Positions 1-5,796 of a stretch of DNA of 6,501 nt are shown here, one piece after another. The DNA comes from an uncultured Desulfovibrio sp. (GTDB lineage Bacteria > Desulfobacterota > Desulfovibrionia > Desulfovibrionales > Desulfovibrionaceae). How positions within the stretch are numbered: position 1 is the stretch's first letter; each line of letters opens with the position of its first letter. Position numbers and translations under genes: made by a program. The stretch is from the NCBI GenBank assembly GCA_947177645.1, contig CAMWVJ010000068.1, forward strand, positions 1-6,501, written 5' to 3'. The notes beneath the pieces were generated by a model. That model saw only the letters and a program-made list of their open reading frames with translations. It made no database searches and was not told the DNA's origin.

Positions 1-2487
1 GGCAAGACGCTGCCCGTGCTGGACGTGCGTCGCCGCTGCCGCAGCTATGCCGAACGCTGGATCGACATCCAGCGCGCGGAGTTCAAGCGCCTGGGCGTGC
101 TCGCCGACTGGGCGCACCCGTATTTGAGCATGCTGCCGGCCTATGAGGCGGCCACGGCCGACAATCTGGCCACCTTCGTGGCCGAGGGCGGCGTGAGCCG
201 CGCCAAGAAGCCCATTTACTGGTGCTGCTCCTGCCATACGGCGCTGGCCGAGGCCGAGGTGGAATACGGCGACCACACCTCGCCCTCGGTCTATGTGCGC
301 TTCGCCCTGCCCGACGCAAAGCTCGCCCGGGTCTTTCCCGGGGCCGACCCCGGGCGCGCGGCCGTAGTCATCTGGACGACCACGCCTTGGACGCTGCCGG
401 CCAACGAGGCGGTGTGCCTGCATCCCGAATTCGATTATGTGCTCGTGGAGGCCGGGGACGGCCAGTATGTGCTCGCCGAGGAGCTGCTGCCCGCGTGCGC
501 CACGGCCTTCGGCTGGGAGGCTCCGCGCATCGTGGGCCGCGCCCGTGGCGCCGAGCTGGAGGGCCTCATCGCCCGCCACCCCTTCTATGACCGCGATTCG
601 CCGCTTATCCTCGGCCAGCATGTGACGCTGGACGCGGGCACGGGCTGCGTCCACACCGCGCCGGGCCACGGCCGCGAAGACTATGAGGTGGGCCTCAAGT
701 ACGGCCTCGAGGTGTATTCGCCGCTGGACGACGCCGGGCGCTTCCTGCCCACGGTGGAATATTTCGCCGGGCTCAACGTGTTCGAGGCCAATCCCAGGGT
801 CATCGAGCGCCTTGAGGCAGAGGGCGCGCTCATGGCCCAGGCGAAGCTCTCGCATTCCTATCCGCATTGCTGGCGCTGCAAGAAGCCGGTCATCTTCCGG
901 GCGACGACGCAGTGGTTCATCAGCATGGAAAAGAACGACTTGCGCGCCCGGGCCCTTTCCGCCATCGACAACGACGTGCGCTGGATACCGGCCTGGGGCC
1001 GTGAGCGCATCCATAACATGATCGAGTTCCGGCCCGACTGGTGCATCTCGCGCCAGCGGCAATGGGGCGTGCCCATCCTGGCGCTCATCTGCGAGGACTG
1101 CGGCGAGGCCTGGAACGACCCGGACTGGATGCGCGCCATCTGCGCCCGCTTCGCCGAGTGGCCCACGGGCTGCGACTACTGGTACGCCGCGCCGCTCGAG
1201 GACATCGTGCCCGAAGGACTCACGTGCCCCAAGTGCGGCGGCCGGCACTGGCGCAAGGAAACGGACATCCTCGATGTCTGGTTCGATTCCGGCACGAGCT
1301 TCGCGGCCGTGCTCGAGGCCCGGCCCGAGCTGCGCTTCCCGGCCGACCTCTATCTCGAAGGCTCGGACCAGCATCGCGGCTGGTTCCACAGCTCCCTGCT
1401 CATCGCCGAGGGCGTGCGCGGGGCCGCGCCCTACAAGGCGGTGCTCACGCACGGCTATGTGGTGGACGGCAATGGTCGCAAGATGTCCAAGTCCGTGGGC
1501 AATGTCATCGCCCCGCAGGAGCTCATCGACAAGTTCGGGGCCGAGATCTTGCGCCTCTGGGCCTCGTCCGTGGACTACCGCGAGGACATCCGCATCTCGG
1601 ACGAGATTTTGCGCCGCCTCGTGGACGCCTACCGGCGCATCCGCAATACCTGCCGCTTCCTGCTCGGCAACCTGGACGGCCTCGACAGGGGCAATCTCAT
1701 GGCGCCCGAGGCGCTGCTGCCGCTGGACCGCTTCGCCCTCGACGTGGCGGCGCGGCTGCACGAGCGCCTGCAGGAGGCCTATCTGGACTTTGAGTTCCAC
1801 AAGGTCTTCCACGGGCTGCACAACTATTGCGTCACCGACCTCTCGGCGGTGTATCTCGACATCCTGAAAGACCGGCTCTACGCCTCGGCGCCGGACAGCC
1901 GCGAGCGCCGCTCGGCCCAGAGCGCGCTGTGGCACATCCTGCGCCTGCTTCTGCGCGACATGGCGCCCATCCTCTCCTTCACGGCGGACGAGATCTTCGG
2001 CTACCTGCCGGAGAGCCTGCGCGGCCCGGAGAAGACGGTCTTCGCGCTCCAGCCCGTGGACATCGCGCCGTATCTCCTGCCTGACGGCGTGCGTGACGAC
2101 TGGATGACCCTGCTCGCCGTGCGCGGCGCCGTCACCGCGGCCATCGAGCCGCTGCGGCGCGAGGGCGAGGTGGGGCACTCGCTGGACACGCGGGTCACGC
2201 TCTGGCTGGCCGACGACCTCAAGGAGCGGCTCGAAGGCCTCGGCACGGATCTTCGCGCCGTGTGCATCGTTTCGCAGCTCGAGCTTGGCCGCCTCGCCGA
2301 CGCGCCCGAGGGTGCCTGGCGCGAGCCCGGCGTGGAGGGCCTTGCCGTGAGCGTGGAAAAGGCCCGCGGCGAAAAGTGCGAGCGCTGCTGGATCTATCAC
2401 GAAGACCTGGGCAGCGACCCGGCCCATCCCACGCTCTGCCCGCGCTGCGCGGCCGTGGTGCGCGGGCTCGAGGGGGCCGGCGCATGA
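1..2487 (+). CDS. ileS: Isoleucyl-tRNA synthetase, 5'-truncated by window edge
   Basis: Charges tRNA-Ile with isoleucine in the cytoplasm and edits misactivated valine. The frame is open from base 1 (visible residues 1-828), so the gene starts upstream; about 110 N-terminal residues with the HIGH ATP-binding motif are missing by comparison with the ~938-residue E. coli enzyme. Visible in order: the YWCCSC / [10 protein letters not shown] segment; the editing domain with [11 protein letters not shown] (from residue 125) and [16 protein letters not shown] (Asp about 227); [12 protein letters not shown]; a Cys-pair insert (CEDC, later CPKC); [16 protein letters not shown]; the KMSKS loop at residues 494-498; the anticodon-binding helical region; and a C-terminal zinc-binding module with CERC at 793-796 and CPRC at 813-816. 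No internal gap or frameshift was seen against remembered family sequence. The stop TGA overlaps the lspA start as ATGA, so lspA is probably translationally coupled. Confidence 0.98.
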   Translation, partial: GKTLPVLDVRRRCRSYAERWIDIQRAEFKRLGVLADWAHPYLSMLPAYEAATADNLATFVAEGGVSRAKKPIYWCCSCHTALAEAEVEYGDHTSPSVYVRFALPDAKLARVFPGADPGRAAVVIWTTTPWTLPANEAVCLHPEFDYVLVEAGDGQYVLAEELLPACATAFGWEAPRIVGRARGAELEGLIARHPFYDRDSPLILGQHVTLDAGTGCVHTAPGHGREDYEVGLKYGLEVYSPLDDAGRFLPTVEYFAGLNVFEANPRVIERLEAEGALMAQAKLSHSYPHCWRCKKPVIFRATTQWFISMEKNDLRARALSAIDNDVRWIPAWGRERIHNMIEFRPDWCISRQRQWGVPILALICEDCGEAWNDPDWMRAICARFAEWPTGCDYWYAAPLEDIVPEGLTCPKCGGRHWRKETDILDVWFDSGTSFAAVLEARPELRFPADLYLEGSDQHRGWFHSSLLIAEGVRGAAPYKAVLTHGYVVDGNGRKMSKSVGNVIAPQELIDKFGAEILRLWASSVDYREDIRISDEILRRLVDAYRRIRNTCRFLLGNLDGLDRGNLMAPEALLPLDRFALDVAARLHERLQEAYLDFEFHKVFHGLHNYCVTDLSAVYLDILKDRLYASAPDSRERRSAQSALWHILRLLLRDMAPILSFTADEIFGYLPESLRGPEKTVFALQPVDIAPYLLPDGVRDDWMTLLAVRGAVTAAIEPLRREGEVGHSLDTRVTLWLADDLKERLEGLGTDLRAVCIVSQLELGRLADAPEGAWREPGVEGLAVSVEKARGEKCERCWIYHEDLGSDPAHPTLCPRCAAVVRGLEGAGA

Positions 2488-3008
2488 GCGGGGGCCGCGG
2501 CGCGGCCTTCCGCTGGGGCCTCCTGTTCGGCTCCGCGGGGGCCCTGCTCGTGCTCGACCAGGCGAGCAAGTGGCTCGTCATGGCCACCATCCCCGAGCAC
2601 AGGCCGGTCGTCGTCATCCCCGGCTTTTTCGACCTCGTGAACATCCGCAACCGGGGCGCGGCCTTTGGCTTTCTCAACCGCTCGGACATCGAGTGGCAGT
2701 TCTGGCTCTTCCTGGCGGCGACGCTCGTCTCCGTCTGGGCCATTGCGGTCTTGGCGCGCAACACGCGCCAGCCCCTGCTGCTCGTGGGCCTGGGGCTTAT
2801 CCTCGGGGGCGCGCTCGGCAACCTCATCGACAGGCTGCGCTTCCGCGCGGTGGTGGATTTTCTGGATGTCTACTGGCGGGGCTGGCACTGGCCGGCCTTC
2901 AACGTGGCGGACATGGGCATCTGCGTGGGCGCGGCCTGCGCCTGTCTTGCCGTCTGGCGGGCGGAGCGGCGCAAGGGCGCGCCGAAAGCGGGGGAGAAGC
3001 GGGCATGA
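2484..3008 (+). CDS. lspA: Lipoprotein signal peptidase (signal peptidase II)
   Basis: Inner-membrane aspartyl protease that removes the signal peptide of diacylglyceryl-modified prolipoproteins, after Lgt and before Lnt. The product is 174 residues, normal for the family. Four hydrophobic helices lie at roughly 11-29, 72-91, 97-115 and 141-160. Family motifs are VLDQASK (Asp25), [11 protein letters not shown] (52-62), [10 protein letters not shown] (108-117), VVDF (catalytic Asp125) and PAFNVAD (catalytic Asp143); the 18-residue spacing between the two Asp is close to that of the Pseudomonas enzyme. The start at 2484 was chosen over in-frame upstream alternatives, which lie inside ileS, because it has GAGGGGG 7 bases upstream and gives the normal N-terminus. 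It overlaps the ileS stop by four bases and the next gene by four bases. The basic C-terminal tail ([14 protein letters not shown]) is probably cytoplasmic. The substrate pool should include the lipoprotein encoded at 3217-4206. Confidence 0.97.
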   Translation: MSGGRGAAFRWGLLFGSAGALLVLDQASKWLVMATIPEHRPVVVIPGFFDLVNIRNRGAAFGFLNRSDIEWQFWLFLAATLVSVWAIAVLARNTRQPLLLVGLGLILGGALGNLIDRLRFRAVVDFLDVYWRGWHWPAFNVADMGICVGAACACLAVWRAERRKGAPKAGEKRA

Positions 3009-3205
3009 GCTTCGCCTGGTGGCACGCCGTGGTGGTCTGGATACCCATGCTCCCCACCTTCTGGAGCATCTGGCATATCTGGAACCATGACTTCCCCAAT
3101 CCGCAGGCGCGCGCCCTCTGGCTCGTGCTGGTGGTGTTTGTGCCGGTCATCGGCGGTATCATCTATATATTCACGGGCCGCAAAAAGGCCCTTGCCAAAA
3201 TCTGA
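3005..3205 (+). CDS. Small two-helix membrane protein, PLDc_N-like
   Basis: A 66-residue protein with two hydrophobic segments (about residues 4-25 and 37-57) joined by a short polar loop around [10 protein letters not shown], and a basic tail GRKKALAKI. The pattern, with a Trp-rich first helix, [24 protein letters not shown] in the second helix and a positively charged end, fits the PLDc_N family, a short module named from the N-terminus of some cardiolipin synthase/phospholipase D proteins. No HKD catalytic motif is present, so no phospholipase or nuclease activity should be inferred. The start overlaps the lspA stop as ATGA, with GGGGAG 8 bases upstream, implying translational coupling to lspA. 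Its function is unknown; the location between a signal peptidase and a lipoprotein hints at an envelope role, which is only context. Confidence 0.88.
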   Translation: MSFAWWHAVVVWIPMLPTFWSIWHIWNHDFPNPQARALWLVLVVFVPVIGGIIYIFTGRKKALAKI

Positions 3206-3206
3206 C

Positions 3207-3211
3207 GGAGG
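3207..3211 (+). promoter_or_regulatory. Ribosome binding site of the TPR lipoprotein gene
   Basis: GGAGG begins one base after the preceding stop codon and sits five bases before the ATG at 3217. It fixes the start of the lipoprotein gene and gives it independent initiation, unlike the ATGA-coupled genes before it. Confidence 0.8.
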
Positions 3212-3216
3212 CAACG

Positions 3217-4206
3217 ATGAAGAGCACGGGCGCTTTCCGTTTTCTCGCCCTCGGCCTGGGCGCGCTCCTTCTTGGCGGCTGCGCCACGCAGGGCAGCCAG
3301 AACCTCGAGCAGCGGGTGCAGCAGCATGACGCCCAGCTGCGCCAGCTCCAGCCCAACCAGGCCGACACCTGGAACCAGATGCAGGCCATGCGCCAGGAGC
3401 TCAACACGCTCAAGGGCCAGATGGACGACCTCAATAACGCGGGCGGCGCGCGTGCCCTGGTGGACAGGGTGCGCCGGCATGACGCGGCCCTGCGCCAGGT
3501 GAACACCACCATGGCCATGAACCTCGACCTCGGCGAGCCCATGAGCGCGGCCGCCAGCGCGCCGGTCATGGCGCAGCCGGTGATGGCGCAGCCCGCCACG
3601 GCCGCCACACCTGCGGACGGCGCGGCCTCGCAGGTGCAGCCGCCGGTGCCCATGGGCGGCCTTGCCGCAGCCGGGGCAGCTGGGGCCGCCGCCGGCGCCA
3701 CGGGTGCGGCGGCCACGGGAAGTTATGGCCTCCCGGCGGACGGCAGCGCGGGCAGCATCCCGGCCCAGGCGCCTTCCGGCTCCACCTGGGGCCAGGCCGA
3801 CCCCAAGCCCGTGGCCCAGGTGCCGCAAAAGGACATCTCGCTTGCGCTTTTCGATGCGGGCGTCAATGCCTACAATGCGCGCAAGTATGAGGAGGCGCAG
3901 CGCTCCTTCACCGATTTCCTCAAGAATTACAAGGATCACAGCCAGGCCGCGGAAGCGCAATACTATCTTGCGGAATGCTATTTTCAGCGCAACCAGTTTG
4001 CGGACGCGGCGCTCGCCTATGACAAGGTGATCAAGCAGTATCCCAAGTCGTCGAGCGCGCCCGGCGCCTACCTGAAGCAGGGCATCAGCTTCAGCAAGAT
4101 AGGCCAGGGGGCCGCGGCCAAGGCGCGCATGCAGGAAGTTATCAGCAAGTATCCCAACTCGCCGGAAGCGGCGCGGGCCAGGAGTTTCCTCAAGACCAAC
4201 AGCTAG
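3217..4206 (+). CDS. ybgF: YbgF/CpoB-like TPR lipoprotein
   Basis: A 329-residue exported protein with the CpoB layout: an N-terminal coiled coil, a low-complexity linker and C-terminal tetratricopeptide repeats. In E. coli CpoB links the Tol machine to PBP1B during septal peptidoglycan synthesis; that role here is inference. The signal peptide has basic residues, a hydrophobic core and the lipobox LGGC with Cys22 as lipidation site; Ala follows Cys, so there is no inner-membrane Asp retention signal and an outer-membrane location is likely. Residues about 27-100 are Gln/Leu-rich and heptad-like. Residues about 107-200 are an Ala/Gly/Pro-rich linker. TPR-like units lie near 207-240, 243-277 and 281-314 (for example AYNARKYEEAQRSFTDFL). 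E. coli CpoB is 263 residues and not lipidated, so the anchor and long linker are departures. BamD, also a TPR lipoprotein, fits less well because it lacks the coiled coil. No tol or pal gene is seen nearby. Confidence 0.88.
   Translation: MKSTGAFRFLALGLGALLLGGCATQGSQNLEQRVQQHDAQLRQLQPNQADTWNQMQAMRQELNTLKGQMDDLNNAGGARALVDRVRRHDAALRQVNTTMAMNLDLGEPMSAAASAPVMAQPVMAQPATAATPADGAASQVQPPVPMGGLAAAGAAGAAAGATGAAATGSYGLPADGSAGSIPAQAPSGSTWGQADPKPVAQVPQKDISLALFDAGVNAYNARKYEEAQRSFTDFLKNYKDHSQAAEAQYYLAECYFQRNQFADAALAYDKVIKQYPKSSSAPGAYLKQGISFSKIGQGAAAKARMQEVISKYPNSPEAARARSFLKTNS
3561..3590 (+). repeat. 15-base tandem duplication in the lipoprotein linker
   Basis: Two adjacent copies, GCCGGTCATGGCGCA and GCCGGTGATGGCGCA, differ at one base and encode PVMAQ twice in the linker (residues about 116-125). 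This is a recent-looking in-frame duplication in a low-complexity region where length is probably under little constraint. Confidence 0.75.
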
Positions 4207-4222
4207 AAGGCGCGAGAGGATC

Positions 4223-4244
4223 ACGGCGCTTCGGGAAACGCCGT
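4223..4244 (+). other. Small stem-loop in the ybgF-cheZ spacer
   Basis: In the 55-base gap, ACGGCG (4223-4228) pairs exactly with CGCCGT (4239-4244) across a 10-base loop; with one bulge two further A-T pairs can form inside. No T-run follows, so it is not a standard intrinsic terminator. It could be a weak attenuator, an mRNA-stability element, or chance in GC-rich DNA. Confidence 0.3.
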
Positions 4245-4261
4245 TACAGGGGTAAAGAGTC

Positions 4262-4936
4262 ATGTCGGAAGAGAAAGGGCAGGAAGCGGTCTACAGGCAG
4301 CTGAGCGCGGACATGCGCCAGGGCCTCAAGGACATCTACCAGCAGATCTCCACCGCCTCGGCGGCGGAGGGCGCGGCCCCGGCCACGGACGCGCTGTTTC
4401 ACGAGGCCTCGGCTCAGCTCCACGAAGTGCTGAGGGACACGGAAGCCGCGGCCATGAGCATCATGGAGATCGTGGAAAAGCATCTTGACCTCCATGCCGA
4501 GAGCGCGTCTCTCATCGCGGCCGCGGGCGAGGCCGCCGGCATGGCGCGGCTTGCGGCCATCAACGACGAGCTCGGGGCCGACCTCACCACCCTGCTCACC
4601 ACCCTGAGCTTCCAGGACATCACGGGCCAGCGCATCAAGAAGGTGGTGACGGCGCTCAACGGCATCGAGCGCCAGGTGGTGGACCTCTACGTGGCCTCGG
4701 GCCTTGTCATGGACGGCGCGGAAAAGGATCCGGCCAAGGACGCGCGGACCCTGCAGGACGAGGCGCGCCAGGCCGTCGCCGACTTCCGGGAAAGCCGCAA
4801 GCAGACGGAAGCCAGGGCCGGGGGCGAGGCCCGGGGCGGCAGCGAAAAATCCGGCGGCTCCGAACTCAAGGGCCCGGACAAAAACGGCGTTTCGCAGGCC
4901 GCCATCGACGACATGCTCGCCCAGCTGGGCTTCTAG
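4262..4936 (+). CDS. cheZ: Chemotaxis response-regulator phosphatase CheZ
   Basis: Dephosphorylates CheY-P to end the flagellar motor signal. The 224-residue product is close to E. coli CheZ (214). It is mostly helical without a signal peptide, so cytoplasmic. The diagnostic segment is LSFQDITGQRIKKVV (115-129): Asp119 and Gln123 correspond to E. coli Asp143 and the catalytic Gln147 that positions the attacking water. The preceding helix (about 50-113) would form the long hairpin of the dimeric bundle. A charged, Gly/Lys/Glu-rich flexible tether (about 153-207) leads to AIDDMLAQLGF (214-224), matching the CheY-tethering C-terminal helix of E. coli CheZ. The start at 4262 has AGGGG 9 bases upstream; a later Met18 is less likely. 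No cheY, cheA or flagellar gene is in the window, so it is detached from its pathway, probably co-transcribed with the preceding envelope genes. It ends in a CTAG shared with the convergent hydrolase. Confidence 0.93.
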   Translation: MSEEKGQEAVYRQLSADMRQGLKDIYQQISTASAAEGAAPATDALFHEASAQLHEVLRDTEAAAMSIMEIVEKHLDLHAESASLIAAAGEAAGMARLAAINDELGADLTTLLTTLSFQDITGQRIKKVVTALNGIERQVVDLYVASGLVMDGAEKDPAKDARTLQDEARQAVADFRESRKQTEARAGGEARGGSEKSGGSELKGPDKNGVSQAAIDDMLAQLGF

Positions 4937-5769
4937 GGCTGCTTAAAAAGGAGCGCCTGCCGCGCAAAGGCGCGGGCGAGTTGCGCCACGCGCTCCCGGC
5001 TTTCCGCGTGTGTGGTGGGGAGGTGCCCGCCATGCGGGCTTGCGGTGCGCAGGAGATGAAGCTCCGCTTCCGCTGAAGCGCAATGCGTGAGCAGCCATGC
5101 GGCGTGGCCGGGCGGGCAGCTCGCGTCATGGCCAAGCTGGATGACGCAGAGCGGCGCCCGGACGAGGGCCACGCGGCGGCGGATGCTTTTGAGCGCGCGG
5201 TCAAGCTCCGCAAAATGGCGCAATGAACAGGCTTCTTCGTGGCCCTGCCACGGGGCTACGGCGCGGGCCTCGGGGCTGCGCGGCGGCACGCGGAGCACGG
5301 GCCAGAGCCAGGCCGTGAGCGGCAAAAGACGGAAGCGCCAGCTGCCGGGTCCGCGCAGGCGTAAGTCAGGGCGCCAGGCGCCGAACCACAGCGGCGTCGC
5401 CAACAGGAGCAGGCCCGCGGGCGCGGGTAGCCCCTCCTCAGCGGCGTTTTCGGCGATGTCGAGGGCGAGGATGCCGCCCAGCGAATAGCCGCCCAAAAGC
5501 AGCGGCCCTTCAGTGACAAGGCGCCGGTATTCCGCGCGGGCGAAGGCGCGCCATTCGCTGAACGATGAGGCGAGATACGGCTCGGGCGTGGCGCCGTGGC
5601 CCGGCAAAAGCGGCGTGTGCGCGGCGATGCCCTCGGCCTCGAGCGCCCGCGCCACGGGCGCGACCTCGAAGGGCGTGCCCGCAAGCCCGTGGAAGAGCAG
5701 GGCGCGGGGCCGGCCCGCGTCAGGCGCGGAAACTCCGGCGCCCTCCCGGCTGTGCGTCCCGTCCGTCAT
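4933..5769 (-). CDS. Alpha/beta hydrolase, carboxylesterase / monoacylglycerol lipase-like
   Basis: A 278-residue cytoplasmic-type serine hydrolase resembling the Est30/COG1647 carboxylesterase group; substrate unknown, probably short-chain acyl esters or monoacylglycerol. Visible elements: oxyanion-hole motif LLFHGLAGTPFE (HGLAG 27-31); PLLPGHGATPE (53-63), typical of this group; nucleophile elbow GGYSLGG with Ser96; a cap-like region rich in Trp, Arg and Pro (about 125-180); candidate acid Asp215 in VIQLGHDASCPP; and candidate catalytic His249 in PHGGHLPTTHAESRERV. The triad is complete and no signal peptide is seen. The start at 5769 is supported by GGAGG (complement of 5775-5779) five bases upstream. 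The frame stays open far upstream, but only antisense to the mtaD-like gene, so the longer version is rejected. It is convergent with cheZ, overlapping four bases, and divergent from the mtaD-like gene. Confidence 0.9.
   Translation of the reverse strand: MTDGTHSREGAGVSAPDAGRPRALLFHGLAGTPFEVAPVARALEAEGIAAHTPLLPGHGATPEPYLASSFSEWRAFARAEYRRLVTEGPLLLGGYSLGGILALDIAENAAEEGLPAPAGLLLLATPLWFGAWRPDLRLRGPGSWRFRLLPLTAWLWPVLRVPPRSPEARAVAPWQGHEEACSLRHFAELDRALKSIRRRVALVRAPLCVIQLGHDASCPPGHAAWLLTHCASAEAELHLLRTASPHGGHLPTTHAESRERVAQLARAFARQALLFKQP
4945..4973 (-). terminator. Possible intrinsic terminator inside the hydrolase 3' end
   Basis: Read on the minus strand, GCGCCT (4973-4968) and AGGCGC (4958-4953) form a 6-bp stem with a 9-base loop, followed by TCC and then TTTTT (4949-4945). 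It lies just before the hydrolase stop codon (4935-4933). An alternative, mutually exclusive hairpin CCGCGC/GCGCGG at 4960-4975 with a 4-base loop is at least as stable but is about ten bases from the T-run. On the plus strand no T-run follows, so it would not be a canonical terminator for cheZ. Confidence 0.35.
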
Positions 5770-5796
5770 CCCCACCTCCAGCGCAAAGGAGCGCCC
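5770..5796. promoter_or_regulatory. 27-base divergent spacer carrying two ribosome binding sites
   Basis: The spacer between the hydrolase start (minus, 5769) and the mtaD-like start (plus, 5797) holds GGAGG for the minus gene (complement of 5775-5779, five bases from its ATG) and AAGGAG for the plus gene (5786-5791, five bases from its ATG). The sites decide both starts. There is no room for promoters, which must lie inside the opposing coding sequences. Confidence 0.8.

Noticed and set aside
1041..1793. A 250-codon plus-strand frame inside ileS.
   Set aside because: Arg/Ala/Gly/Pro-rich shadow of the ileS frame, which carries KMSKS and the other family motifs over the same bases.
2262..2483. 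Longer N-terminal extension of lspA within ileS.
   Set aside because: It would overlap the conserved zinc-binding end of IleS, encodes an Arg-rich stretch unlike LspA, and the ATGA start has a suitable ribosome binding site.
3005..3205. Calling the small protein a phospholipase D or nuclease.
   Set aside because: Only the two-helix N-terminal-type module is present; no HKD catalytic motif exists in 66 residues.
3217..4206. BamD (outer-membrane assembly TPR lipoprotein).
   Set aside because: The long N-terminal coiled coil, low-complexity linker and about three C-terminal TPR units match the YbgF/CpoB layout better than the five-TPR BamD.
4223..4244. Terminator between the lipoprotein gene and cheZ.
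   Set aside because: The stem is only six pairs with a wide loop and has no T-run after it; recorded only as a stem-loop.
3163..4263. A 366-codon minus-strand open frame opposite the TPR lipoprotein gene.
   Set aside because: It is compositionally biased (Arg/Leu/Gly-rich), has no recognisable motif, and the plus strand encodes a coherent lipoprotein with lipobox and TPRs.
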